Assembly (NCBI GenBank): GCA_016935885.1
Contig: JAFGQA010000435.1
Coordinates: 1 to 23,419 of the forward strand
Source of the DNA: Phycisphaerae bacterium
GTDB taxonomy: Bacteria > Planctomycetota > Phycisphaerae > UBA1845 > UTPLA1
Direction: 5' to 3'
DNA: 23,419 bases
Positions 7,160 to 16,476 of the stretch are shown here, in pieces. The position numbers and the translations under genes are program-made. Positions within the stretch are counted from its first letter, which is position 1. Every line of letters starts with the position of its first letter. The notes under the pieces are model-generated. The model was not told where the DNA came from, searched no databases, and saw only the letters and a program-made list of their open reading frames with translations.

Positions 7160-8377
7160 ATGAGCATCAGCCTGATTGGCAAGAGCATCGGTGAATCTGT
7201 CACCCTGAAGATGAACGAGGTGGCGGCGATTCTCCGCGACAAGGGCGATCCCGTCATCCACCTCGGTGGGGGTGAACCCAAGAGCAAGGCCCCGATCGAC
7301 GCGATCGTCAGCACGACGGCCATGCTGAGTTCCGGCGAGATTCGCTACACGCCCGCAGACGGCATCCCCGCTCTCAAGCAGGCCATCATCCGCTACACAG
7401 AGGAGTTCTACCATAGGGTCGCCGAGCCGGAGAACGTCATTGCCTCCGGCGGGGCCAAGCAGGCCATCATGGTCGCCCTTCAGGCCGTCCTGAACCCCCA
7501 GGAGGAGGTGATCTTCCCGAGCCCCTATTGGGTGAGCTACCCCGAGATGGCCAAGCTCTGCGGTGCGATCCCCGTGCCCGTCAAGCCTGAGGACGGCACG
7601 TTCTACCCCCGTTTGCAGGACATCGAGCGGGTCGTCGGCTCGTACACCAAGGCGGTCATCATCAACAGCCCCAACAACCCATCGGGCGCGATGTACTCCG
7701 AGGATTTTATCGCAGACATCGTGGAATTCTGCGAGAAGCGCGACCTGTACCTGATCATGGACGACATCTATCACCGCCTGATCTTCGACGGCCGCAAGCC
7801 GATCAACTGCTGGGATTATGCCAAGAACAAGTCCGAGAACTCGAAGCTGATCATCGTCAACGGCGTCTCCAAGCAGTACGCCATGACCGGATTCCGCATC
7901 GGTTGGGCGGTGGCCAACAAGAGGCTGATCGAGGTGATGACCAACATCCAGGGCCACCAGACCTCCGGCCCATCCGCCCTGTTGCAGCGGGCGGCCGTCG
8001 GCGCGATCAACGGCATCCAGTCCCCGGTCGATAGCCTGCGGACGACGCTGGAGAATAACCGCAACGTGCTGGTCGATCACCTGAACGCCTTCGACGGCAT
8101 CCACGTCACCAAGCCCGACGGCACGTTCTACCTGTTCGCCGACTTCAGCAACTACGGCAAGGACTCGACGAAGCTGGCCAAGTTCCTGTTGGACAAGGTC
8201 CTGGTCGTCACCGTGCCGGGCGTCGAGTTCGGCATGGAGGGCTACCTGCGGATCAGCTACTGCGGCTCGATCAAGGACATCACCGAAGGCGTCGAGCGCA
8301 TGAAGTGGGCCCTCGACCCGAACTCGCCCAACGAGCTGTACATCGGCGACCGGAAGCTGGTGAGAGACTGGAGCTGA
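7160..8377 (+). CDS. Class I/II PLP-dependent aminotransferase (aspartate aminotransferase-like)
   Basis: This 405-aa fold-type I aminotransferase transfers an amino group between an amino acid and a 2-oxo acid. Visible family signatures are the IRYTPADGIPALKQAI region, the NSPNNPSGAMYS motif (169-180), DDIYHR (Asp201 and Tyr204 positions) and the PLP-lysine motif VSKQYAMTGFRIGW (Lys238). The substrate-carboxylate arginine stretch GYLRISYC is near the C-terminus. Length and motifs fit the aspartate aminotransferase subgroup, but substrate specificity cannot be read directly. The ATG at 7160 has an AAGGA about 6 nt upstream; the frame extends to 7001 without coding character. It is first in an apparent operon: the ATPase gene starts 3 bp after its stop, and pckA follows two genes later. 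Nearly all codons end in G or C. Confidence 0.93.
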   Translation: MSISLIGKSIGESVTLKMNEVAAILRDKGDPVIHLGGGEPKSKAPIDAIVSTTAMLSSGEIRYTPADGIPALKQAIIRYTEEFYHRVAEPENVIASGGAKQAIMVALQAVLNPQEEVIFPSPYWVSYPEMAKLCGAIPVPVKPEDGTFYPRLQDIERVVGSYTKAVIINSPNNPSGAMYSEDFIADIVEFCEKRDLYLIMDDIYHRLIFDGRKPINCWDYAKNKSENSKLIIVNGVSKQYAMTGFRIGWAVANKRLIEVMTNIQGHQTSGPSALLQRAAVGAINGIQSPVDSLRTTLENNRNVLVDHLNAFDGIHVTKPDGTFYLFADFSNYGKDSTKLAKFLLDKVLVVTVPGVEFGMEGYLRISYCGSIKDITEGVERMKWALDPNSPNELYIGDRKLVRDWS

Positions 8378-8380
8378 ACC

Positions 8381-9595
8381 ATGCGGCTGATTCATGAGAT
8401 CACGCTTCGCAATCTGCTTTCGTTCGGCCCCGACACACCGCCACTCCCATTGCACGATCTGAACGTGCTGATCGGCCCGAACGGCTCCGGCAAATCGAAT
8501 CTGATCGAGGCAATCGGCCTGCTGAATGCAGCACCGACGCACCTTGCAGAGCCGGTTCGAGATGGCGGCGGCATTCGCGAGTGGTTATGGAAGGGCGCCC
8601 CCGACGCAACTGCCTCCATCGGTGTAACCGTGGCCTTTCCCAAGGGCAAGCACAGGCTTCGCCATGTGCTTGGATTCACGGAATCGGCACAGAAGTTCCA
8701 CTTGGTTGATGAGCGGATCGAGCGACCTGTGGTTGTCATCCGCATCAAGAGACCGCGGAATGTCTCCCGGACCAGTAGCCCCCGGAAGTCCCAGAAGCCG
8801 CAGCTTTATTATGATTACCGCGAAGGACACCCCATTATCATGCGGGGGAATATGCGGTTGAAGCCGCACGCGGATCGCTTCGACCCCAACGAGTCAATTG
8901 TATCGCAACGCAAAGACCCGGACCAGTACCCTGAGATCACATACTTGGGGCAGTCTTACAGTCGCTTTCGGCTCTACCGGGAGTGGTCGTTCGGCCGGTA
9001 CACGGCTCCGCGTCAGCCGCAGAAGGCCGACGAACGGAACGACTTCCTGAAGCCCGATGCAACGAACCTCGGACTAATGCTGAACCGCCTGCGACGTAAT
9101 GCGGATGTCAAACGGAATCTGCTGGAGCATTTACAGGAACTCTACGACGGCATTGAGGACTACGACGTATCCGTCGAAGGCGGAACGGTTCAGGTTTTCT
9201 TCCACGAGTCGGGCCTCAAGGACCAAATCCCAGCCACTCGCTTGTCCGACGGGACGTTGCGATACCTGTGCCTGCTGGTGATCTTGTGTAATCCGGACCC
9301 AGGGCCCCTCGTGTGCATCGAAGAACCGGAACTCGGTCTGCATCTTGACATCTTGCCGACCATCGCCAAGCTGCTGCGCGAGGCGTCGGAAAAGACTCAG
9401 CTCATCGTGACCACGCACTCCGACATCCTCGTGGACGCGCTGACGGAAACGCCGGAGTCGGTGGTCGTGTGTGAGAAGCACGAAGGCCAAACAGTGATGC
9501 AGCGGCTGGAAGCCAAGAAGCTGGCGAAGTGGCTGGAGAAGTATCGGCTTGGCGAGCTGTGGATCGACGGCGAGCTTGGGGGGAAGCGCTGGTGA
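8381..9595 (+). CDS. AAA (AAA_15/AAA_21-type) ATPase, SMC-like, paired with DUF4276
   Basis: This 404-aa ABC/SMC-like ATPase has a Walker A motif GPNGSGKSN (32-40) right after an LxNLLSF strand. A variable middle region follows (about 110-260). Near the C-terminus are an ABC-signature-like stretch (RLSDGTLRYL), Walker B with catalytic acid (VCIEEPELGLHLD, about 308-320) and the switch histidine (TTHSDILVDAL, about 345). This is the architecture of OLD/RecF-like ATPases used with TOPRIM-like effectors in anti-phage modules. The ATG is 3 bp after the aminotransferase stop, with GGAG 8 nt upstream inside that gene. It overlaps the next gene by 4 nt, so the pair is translationally coupled. Third-position A/T is visibly more common than in the flanking metabolic genes, which hints at acquisition by transfer. 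A DNA or RNA maintenance role is an alternative to defence. Confidence 0.88.
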   Translation: MRLIHEITLRNLLSFGPDTPPLPLHDLNVLIGPNGSGKSNLIEAIGLLNAAPTHLAEPVRDGGGIREWLWKGAPDATASIGVTVAFPKGKHRLRHVLGFTESAQKFHLVDERIERPVVVIRIKRPRNVSRTSSPRKSQKPQLYYDYREGHPIIMRGNMRLKPHADRFDPNESIVSQRKDPDQYPEITYLGQSYSRFRLYREWSFGRYTAPRQPQKADERNDFLKPDATNLGLMLNRLRRNADVKRNLLEHLQELYDGIEDYDVSVEGGTVQVFFHESGLKDQIPATRLSDGTLRYLCLLVILCNPDPGPLVCIEEPELGLHLDILPTIAKLLREASEKTQLIVTTHSDILVDALTETPESVVVCEKHEGQTVMQRLEAKKLAKWLEKYRLGELWIDGELGGKRW

Positions 9596-10212
9596 AGGTC
9601 AAGCTCTATGTGGAAGGTGGCGGTGCTGGGAAGGATCTGCGAATCACTTGCACCAGGGGATTTCGCGAACTGCTCAACAGAGCGGGATTCACGCTTCGTC
9701 CCGTGGCCTGCGGCAGCAGCAACGCCGCGTTCGACCGCTTCAAGACAGCTCTGGATGGCGGAGACGATCACTACCCCATGTTGCTCGTTGATAGCGAGGC
9801 GCCCGTTACGAAGCCGGCCTGGGAGCACCTCCGAGACCGGAAACAGGACCATTGGAAACGGCCCAAGAATGCGGACGACGATCAGGCACAACTGATGGTG
9901 CAGTGCATGGAAACCTGGTGCGTGGCCGACCGGAAGGCGCTGCGCGGTTTCTTTGGCCAGTGCTTGCAGGAAAGCGCCTTACCGCCGCTCAACAACCTGG
10001 AAGGGCGAGCAAGTGACGATATTCAGAAGAAGCTGAGGCACGCGACTCGCGAATGCGGCGACGATCGAATGTACTCGAAGGGTAAGCGTTCGTTCGAGCT
10101 TCTCGCCAAGCTCGATCCGAGCGTCCTCAAGAAGCATCTTCCACACTTCAAGTCTTTCTGCGACGTCTTGGCCAAGAGACTGAATGACTGCCAACTGACA
10201 ACTAACAACTGA
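9592..10212 (+). CDS. DUF4276 family protein (TOPRIM-like candidate effector)
   Basis: This 206-aa protein matches the DUF4276 pattern as I recall it. Features are an N-terminal strand plus acidic motif KLYVEGGGAGKDLR (Glu8), a GFRELLNRAGF helix, and VACGSSNAAFDRFKTAL. A second acidic motif follows, LLVDSEAPV (Asp67, Glu69), then a DDQAQLMVQCMETWCVADR segment and KGKRSFELLAKLDP near the end. The two acidic motifs are placed as in TOPRIM-like nucleases, which is a fold-level inference; no activity can be claimed. The GTG start at 9592 overlaps the ATPase stop (GTGA) and has a purine-rich gggggg-aag site upstream. The final residues QLTTNN and the TGA stop are encoded by a heptanucleotide array, so the ancestral C-terminus probably ended around LAKRL. 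Confidence 0.85.
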   Translation: MKVKLYVEGGGAGKDLRITCTRGFRELLNRAGFTLRPVACGSSNAAFDRFKTALDGGDDHYPMLLVDSEAPVTKPAWEHLRDRKQDHWKRPKNADDDQAQLMVQCMETWCVADRKALRGFFGQCLQESALPPLNNLEGRASDDIQKKLRHATRECGDDRMYSKGKRSFELLAKLDPSVLKKHLPHFKSFCDVLAKRLNDCQLTTNN

Positions 10213-10219
10213 TAACTGA
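10192..10219. repeat. Heptanucleotide tandem array, caactga type, at a gene end
   Basis: Four units read caactga, caactaa, caactga, taactga. Each unit carries TGA or TAA, and the 7-nt period places a stop in every frame. The DUF4276 gene stops in the third unit (10210-10212). Confidence 0.85.
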
Positions 10220-10254
10220 AGCCTGACGACTCTGTTCGCTACGGAGTAGCACTG

Positions 10255-11907
<1,653 letters not shown>

Positions 11908-12315
11908 CGCCGAGGGGCGCTGGCTGGCCAGCCGACATTGTCATCCGTGCGCGTCACAGGGCGGGAATCCTGCCCAATCGTTCGTCGCACGTTCCTCGTG
12001 AGGCTTACGCGAACTGCTCCGAGAGCTTCTCAAGGGAGTGGTGCTGCTCTGCGGTTAGGATCAACCGGCGTACGGTGGGCCATATGGCCTGTCTGTTGAG
12101 TAATCGCGAAATGCGGTTGCGTTTTGCCCCCGCGTCCGGCTGTCCGATCGTGTTGCTGCTTTGTTGTGAATCCCACCGAGGAACGCGCAGCCACGTCTCT
12201 CTCCATCTTGTGCCAAGCCAGCAGGGATGGGATAATCAGGTCCAGACGCGGGTTTCCTGCAACCCAGGGACGCGTCTTCTGTTGCGTCGCCTCGGCTCAT
12301 GGAGGAACGACAGGA
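11908..12315. other. Intergenic region upstream of the two-component system
   Basis: This 408-bp gap lies between pckA and the response regulator. It contains a GGCTGGCCAGCC palindrome (11922-11933) just after pckA and a perfect 12-bp palindrome GGCCATATGGCC (12078-12089). A frame continuous with the response regulator is open from 12124, but it lacks protein-like character. I see no gene, clear promoter or T-tailed terminator. Confidence 0.45.
12078..12089. promoter_or_regulatory. 12-bp perfect palindrome upstream of the response regulator
   Basis: GGCCATATGGCC is self-complementary and lies about 227 bp upstream of the response regulator start. It could be a regulator binding site, but a single short palindrome in GC-rich DNA is weak evidence. 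Confidence 0.2.
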
Positions 12316-12999
12316 ATGCGGGTCTTGGTGGTCGAAGACAACCCGAAGATGGCCAGATTCATCTCACAGGGCCTGACCGAGCATGGATATGCCGTGGATC
12401 TTTCCCACGGCGGGCACGACGGAGAGCACCTGGCCGTGTCGGAGCCGTACGACTTGATCATCTTGGATGTGATGCTGCCGGACCAGGACGGTGTCCAGAC
12501 CTGCCAGAATCTTCGCCGGCGTGGCGTCAAGACGCCCGTCCTGATGCTGACGGCACTTTCGACCACCAGTGACAAGGTCAGGGGGCTTGATGCCGGCGCC
12601 GACGACTACTTGACCAAGCCGTTTGAGTTCGACGAATTGGTGGCCCGGGTCCGGGCGATGCTGCGCCGTGGACAGGCCCAGGAGGCTTCCCGTTTGAGGT
12701 TCGCCGACATCGAGATGGACCTCCTGACCAGGACCGTCACGCGCGCCGCGGGCAAGATCAAGCTGACGGCCAAGGAATTCTCGCTGCTGGAGTTCTTCCT
12801 GCGCAACCCGCACAAGGTGCTGACGCGCACGTCCATCGGCGAGCACGTCTGGGACATGAACTTCGACAGCGACAGCAACGTGATCGACGTGTACGTGAGT
12901 ATGCTCCGCCGAAAGGTCGACAAGGACTTCGACCAGCGGCTCATTCACACGGTGGTCGGTGTTGGGTACAGGCTCGGCGCCGATGAAGCAGATGTGTAG
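12316..12999 (+). CDS. OmpR/PhoB-family response regulator
   Basis: This 227-aa two-component DNA-binding regulator has a receiver domain (1-115). Acidic residues are Glu7/Asp8, the phospho-acceptor is Asp51 in LIILDVMLPDQDG, Thr79 is the switch residue, and Lys101 lies in DYLTKPFEFDEL. A winged-helix Trans_reg_C domain follows (about 130-222) with LTAKEFSLLEFFLRNPHKVL and a VIDVYVSMLRRKVD recognition region. The overall form resembles the CusR/CopR/MprA group, but the target is unknown. The ATG at 12316 directly begins the receiver strand MRVLVVEDN and has GGAGG (12301-12305) about 10 nt upstream. It is followed by its cognate-looking kinase, but a 104-bp inverted-repeat element separates the two. 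The TAG stop is the first three bases of that element. Confidence 0.95.
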   Translation: MRVLVVEDNPKMARFISQGLTEHGYAVDLSHGGHDGEHLAVSEPYDLIILDVMLPDQDGVQTCQNLRRRGVKTPVLMLTALSTTSDKVRGLDAGADDYLTKPFEFDELVARVRAMLRRGQAQEASRLRFADIEMDLLTRTVTRAAGKIKLTAKEFSLLEFFLRNPHKVLTRTSIGEHVWDMNFDSDSNVIDVYVSMLRRKVDKDFDQRLIHTVVGVGYRLGADEADV

Positions 13000-13100
13000 C
13001 AGCCCGTGGTAAAAGGGGAAACAGCGGTTCGGAAACGCCGTTCCTGACCGTGAAGACCACCGGCGAGGCGCCGGTGCCACAGTTTTGCCACGGGCTGGTA
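12997..13100. mobile_element. MITE-like inverted-repeat element between regulator and kinase genes
   Basis: Terminal arms of 18 nt at 12997-13014 (tagcagcccgtggtaaaa) and 13083-13100 (ttttgccacgggctggta) are inverted repeats matching at 16 of 18 positions. The ends read TA...TA. Inside is a hairpin caccggc-gaggc-gccggtg (about 13058-13076) like the cores of the two-hairpin elements elsewhere. There is no coding capacity. It supplies the TAG stop of the response regulator. It could alternatively be a stem-loop regulating the kinase cistron. Confidence 0.55.
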
Positions 13101-13110
13101 GTCGTACCCA

Positions 13111-14598
13111 GTGAGCAAGCCCGGCATGTGGCGGCACTTCCAGACATTACGCTTCAAGCTGGCGGCCCTCTATCTTGTTGTCTTCGGTGCCATCCTTGCC
13201 GGTCTTTGCATTGCCGTATTGACCATCCGCGAAAATGATCTTCGGCGGGATTTCGATGCGCGGCTTCGGGACCGCGCGGCGGCGATGGTCGAGAAGATCC
13301 TCATCAAAACAGAAGACTCCCCGCCCCGAGAGGCCGGCGGAGAGTCGTTGCCTCGCCTGAACCCGTTTCAGTTTCCCGGGTACTACTTCCAACTCCGGCT
13401 GGCCGACGAGACGGTGGTCGAGCGATCAACAAACCTCGGCCGCGTGACGCTCCCATTGACCGAGGCGGCGCGGGTCTCCAAGACGGCAGGCAGGCCCATC
13501 CTCGAGGCCCTGCGCGGCGAGGCATCGGCGGCTCTTCTTGGGAACCCGGGAGAGGTACGGCTCCTCACGTTGTATCATGATCGACCTGCCACCGCGCCGT
13601 TCTATCTTCAAGTGGCCGTGAATCTCCGTCTCGTTAACGAATCCGTGCGGGCGTTGCGTCGGTTGCTGATGATGCTGATTCCGACCGGCTTGGTCATCGC
13701 GGCTTTCGCTTCGTGGCTATTGGCCGGGCGATCCTTGGCACCCATCGGAAGGGTCGCCGATGTGGCCGGGAGGCTCGGCGTGCACGATCTGTCCTTGCGA
13801 TTCGATCCACCTGACGGCAAGGATGAGGTCGCGTCCATGGTGACGACCATCAACCGCATGCTCGATCGGCTCTCCGATGCGTTTGAATCGCAAGGACGTT
13901 TCATCGCAAACGTGTCGCATGAGTTGAAGACTCCATTGGCCGTGTTGCTGGGCAGCGCCCAGGTGTTAATGCAGAGGGAACGCACACCGGAAGACTACCA
14001 TCGCTTCGTGGTAAACGTGCAGGACGAGGTGCGGTCGCTCTCCCGAACCGTAGACAGCCTTCTGACGCTCGCCCGTGCCGAGGCTGGCCTGCCACAGGCC
14101 CGTGCCGGCGAAGTCTCGCTCAACGAAGCCGTGATGGATGCCGTTCAGCGGTGCCAGTCGCTGGCGAAGCAGCGGGAGGTGCGTGTGGTGCCCACGCTGG
14201 CTCTGCCGCAGGCCGACGAGCCCGAAGCGCTTATCCTGGGGGATGGCGAGTTGCTTCGTCTGTCGTTCACGAATCTCCTCCGCAATGCCATTCGTTATTC
14301 TCCGGCCGACGGGCTCGTGGAGATCCGGGTGGCTTTGGAGGACTCGGAGGCGGTCGTCTTGGTCCGTGATCATGGTCCGGGAATTCCCGTGGAGCATATC
14401 GATAAGGTCTTCGACCAGTTTTACCGTGTTCCGCGTGATAAGAACGGTTTCAAGGGTGTTGGGCTGGGGCTCACGATTGTCCGTGGCGTCATCCGCCTGC
14501 ACGGCGGCTCGGTCAGCGTGTCGAACGCCCTCGGCGGAGGGTGCGAGTTCAACGTCCGCCTTCCGCTGCTTCGCCAGCGCGGAATTCGCCCGAATTAA
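13111..14598 (+). CDS. Membrane sensor histidine kinase
   Basis: This 495-aa transmembrane kinase probably phosphorylates the adjacent OmpR-type regulator. TM1 is at about residues 17-38 and TM2 at about 186-205; the 145-residue segment between them is an extracytoplasmic sensor of unknown ligand. HAMP (about 206-259) is followed by HisKA with the H-box VSHELKTPLAVLL (His270). The HATPase domain shows the N-box NLLRNAIRYSP, G1 DHGPGIPVEH, F-box FDQFYR and G2 GVGLGLTIVRG. The frame opens with GTG at 13111; an ATG at 13126 is an alternative, and neither has a clear ribosome-binding site. That is notable because the repeat element ends only 10 bp upstream. The layout is that of Cus/Cop-type sensors. 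Confidence 0.94.
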   Translation: MSKPGMWRHFQTLRFKLAALYLVVFGAILAGLCIAVLTIRENDLRRDFDARLRDRAAAMVEKILIKTEDSPPREAGGESLPRLNPFQFPGYYFQLRLADETVVERSTNLGRVTLPLTEAARVSKTAGRPILEALRGEASAALLGNPGEVRLLTLYHDRPATAPFYLQVAVNLRLVNESVRALRRLLMMLIPTGLVIAAFASWLLAGRSLAPIGRVADVAGRLGVHDLSLRFDPPDGKDEVASMVTTINRMLDRLSDAFESQGRFIANVSHELKTPLAVLLGSAQVLMQRERTPEDYHRFVVNVQDEVRSLSRTVDSLLTLARAEAGLPQARAGEVSLNEAVMDAVQRCQSLAKQREVRVVPTLALPQADEPEALILGDGELLRLSFTNLLRNAIRYSPADGLVEIRVALEDSEAVVLVRDHGPGIPVEHIDKVFDQFYRVPRDKNGFKGVGLGLTIVRGVIRLHGGSVSVSNALGGGCEFNVRLPLLRQRGIRPN

Positions 14599-14615
14599 AA
14601 AAGATTCATGCCTAT

Positions 14616-14639
14616 TTCATGGGGCCTTCAGCCCATGAA
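14616..14639 (+). terminator. Hairpin after the histidine kinase gene
   Basis: TTCATGGG (14616-14623) pairs perfectly with CCCATGAA (14632-14639) around an 8-nt loop. It lies 17 bp past the kinase stop, with an A-rich stretch just before. There is no strong T-run after it, so it may be a weak or bidirectional terminator or an mRNA-stabilising loop. Confidence 0.45.
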
Positions 14640-14682
14640 GTCATACTTCCCGTAGTTGGATCCTCAGCCGGGGTTTGAACGC

Positions 14683-15141
14683 ATGACGTCAAGCGGGGTC
14701 ACAGTGCGGCGCATCGCTCATATCGAGATTCGCGTTAGGGAGCTCGAAGAAAGCGCCGCGTTCTACCATGAGCTGCTCGGATTTCAGCAAACGGAGGCGA
14801 GCCCCCCGAGTCCCAATGTGTGCATCTGCCAAGCGCCCTCGCGAGACGACTGCTCATTCGGCCTTGTGCTTGTGGAGGGATTGCCGCCGTCCGTCGAACT
14901 GGCCGGCCTCGATCATTTTAGCTTGGAAGTCGCCACCAAAGGTGAGGTAGACGCGTTGTACGCCAAGGCGTCCGAACTCGGTGTCCGTGCTACCCGGCCC
15001 AGGTTTTTTGACGGTCATTATCAAACCTTCGTTTTTGACCCTACGGGCTACAAGATCGAAATCGCCGCTCGCAGCAATGGGGAGGGCTCAATAGAGCGTC
15101 AGCCACGGAATCAGACCTCAAGTGAGGGCACGCCGCTCTAA
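14683..15141 (+). CDS. VOC superfamily (glyoxalase/dioxygenase-like) protein
   Basis: This 152-aa single-unit vicinal-oxygen-chelate protein has two beta-alpha-beta-beta-beta modules. The first starts IAHIEIRVRELEESAAFYHELLGF (His13 as a candidate metal ligand). The second starts GLDHFSLEV and ends with FVFDPTGYKIEIAAR, where the last glutamate is the usual third ligand. The substrate cannot be deduced; family members include glyoxalases, extradiol dioxygenases and antibiotic-binding proteins. The frame is open from a TTG at 14656; I chose the ATG at 14683 because the fold begins just after it. It starts the VOC / deiminase-like / UPF0316 operon: the next start codon is 15 bp past its stop. 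Confidence 0.85.
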   Translation: MTSSGVTVRRIAHIEIRVRELEESAAFYHELLGFQQTEASPPSPNVCICQAPSRDDCSFGLVLVEGLPPSVELAGLDHFSLEVATKGEVDALYAKASELGVRATRPRFFDGHYQTFVFDPTGYKIEIAARSNGEGSIERQPRNQTSSEGTPL

Positions 15142-15156
15142 GTGGGGGCTTGGGCT

Positions 15157-16476
15157 ATGACGGACCTACGGACGGGATGGTTACGAGTGACGCGGCCGGG
15201 CTGGGCTCTCTTCCTAACAACAGTCCTACTTTGCATCGCTCCAGTTACCGCTCTCGGGCAGGACGACGGGCTTTCACGGCCCAGCAGCGCCGTGGTCATT
15301 CCCGACACGGAAGGCGCTATTGCGGACGTGCTGCTGCACTACGATCCCGCGTGGGAGCCGGAGCTGGCCCCCTTATATCGAGATCTGTTCTTGGCGTTGC
15401 CGGCGGACGTCCGCCTGAAGATTGCATGCTCCTCGGGAGATGCCATAACGTCGTTTGTCCGCACGTGGGGTCACCTGGCGGCCTGGGGTGGCCGGGAGGT
15501 CTTCCTTGTCAATGTCAATCTCCCGATTTCCATTTGGGCAAGGGACCGTTACATCGCTCGGCAGCGGTCCGGGCAACAGGAAGTAGCCCCGGCGTTTGTC
15601 CCCAGCACGTGGTCGAGCTACGAAGAAGAGAAAAACAACGATTGCATTATCCCATCCTTCTTGTGGCGAGCATCCCTTGGTCCGCCGGTCCTTCGCACAT
15701 GGCTCCACATCGAAGGGGGCAATCTCGCTTCAAACAAGAGACATGTCTTCGTTGGCGCGAACGTACTCGACGACAATGCTTCGTCGTACACGCCAGGCGA
15801 CGTGGCTCGCGAGTTGCGAACGATCATTGGCCGCGACTATGTCCTCGTCCAGGACTACTGTGGCGGCGTGCCGTGGTGCCATGTTGACATGTATCTCACA
15901 CCTGTCGACGAGGAGACGGTCTTGGTCGCAAGCCCTGCCCTGGTCCGAAGCCTGCTCTCGGTGTCCGCCCCGAGTCCGCGAGCCACTCGTAACACGGACG
16001 ACGAATGCGAGCCCCCCGGGAACACCGATGAGTTTCAAACTCGACTCGACGGCGTGGCCGGTCTTCTGCGTCGCCACGGCTATAAGGTCTACCGATTGCC
16101 CGTGATCGCTGATCCGCAAGAAGAGTGGATGATAAGTTACAACAACGCACTGATGGAGCAGCGCGACGGCCAGCGGATTGTCTATATGCCGGTGTACCAA
16201 CTTGGCAAGATTGATCGAGCGGCGGCTGATGTTTATGCCGGTCTCGGCTTTGAAGTCCGCCCGGTGGATGTTTCGCGATTGTATCGTCACGGCGGGGCGC
16301 TTCGTTGCGTGGCAAACGTCACGGTACGCCGCGCCAACAAGCCGCTGCACGTGGGGCACTTGCAAGACCTGCCGGCGGAGGCGGGTGCCGATGAGTCGCG
16401 CGCCTGCCAAGCGACCTACAGGAGGGTTGCCTTCTGCGCCACTACAGGTGAGTCGGTGGCGGAGGTGCGGCGATGA
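15157..16476 (+). CDS. Secreted agmatine deiminase / peptidylarginine deiminase-like protein (pentein fold)
   Basis: The 439-aa product has an N-terminal signal peptide, hydrophobic at about residues 16-31 and likely cut near ALG-QDD. The rest shows the landmarks of the guanidino-group-modifying (pentein) superfamily in order. They are IWARDRY (Asp130, compare WxRDxGP), HIEGGNLAS (Glu186, compare EGGN), CHVDMYLTPV (His242, Asp244) and a late GGALRCVANV (Cys384, candidate nucleophile). Agmatine deiminase itself is usually cytoplasmic and about 340-370 aa with an NIHCIT-like cysteine motif. The divergent GALRCV motif and export suggest another substrate, such as protein or peptide arginine. The ATG at 15157 follows a GGGGG stretch. 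The gene overlaps the next one by 4 nt (ATGA). Catalytic activity is inferred from motif order only. Confidence 0.72.
   Translation: MTDLRTGWLRVTRPGWALFLTTVLLCIAPVTALGQDDGLSRPSSAVVIPDTEGAIADVLLHYDPAWEPELAPLYRDLFLALPADVRLKIACSSGDAITSFVRTWGHLAAWGGREVFLVNVNLPISIWARDRYIARQRSGQQEVAPAFVPSTWSSYEEEKNNDCIIPSFLWRASLGPPVLRTWLHIEGGNLASNKRHVFVGANVLDDNASSYTPGDVARELRTIIGRDYVLVQDYCGGVPWCHVDMYLTPVDEETVLVASPALVRSLLSVSAPSPRATRNTDDECEPPGNTDEFQTRLDGVAGLLRRHGYKVYRLPVIADPQEEWMISYNNALMEQRDGQRIVYMPVYQLGKIDRAAADVYAGLGFEVRPVDVSRLYRHGGALRCVANVTVRRANKPLHVGHLQDLPAEAGADESRACQATYRRVAFCATTGESVAEVRR

Noticed and set aside
6932..8542. 536-aa minus-strand open frame
   Set aside because: It is antisense to the aminotransferase and the start of the ATPase gene. 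It is a by-product of GC-rich third positions, with a His/Asp/Val-rich product typical of shadows.
8381..10212. Calling the ATPase/DUF4276 pair a named system such as PARIS, Gabija or a retron
   Set aside because: There is no DUF4435 effector, UvrD-like helicase, reverse transcriptase or ncRNA. Only the general ATPase plus TOPRIM-like plan is shared.
12124..12315. N-terminal extension of the response regulator
   Set aside because: The frame is open, but the receiver fold starts exactly at the ATG at 12316, which has its own GGAGG. The extension looks non-coding.
12084..12572. Protein starting at the ATG at 12084, upstream of the response regulator
   Set aside because: It runs out of frame through the receiver domain and has no family features. 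The response regulator start at 12316 is clear.
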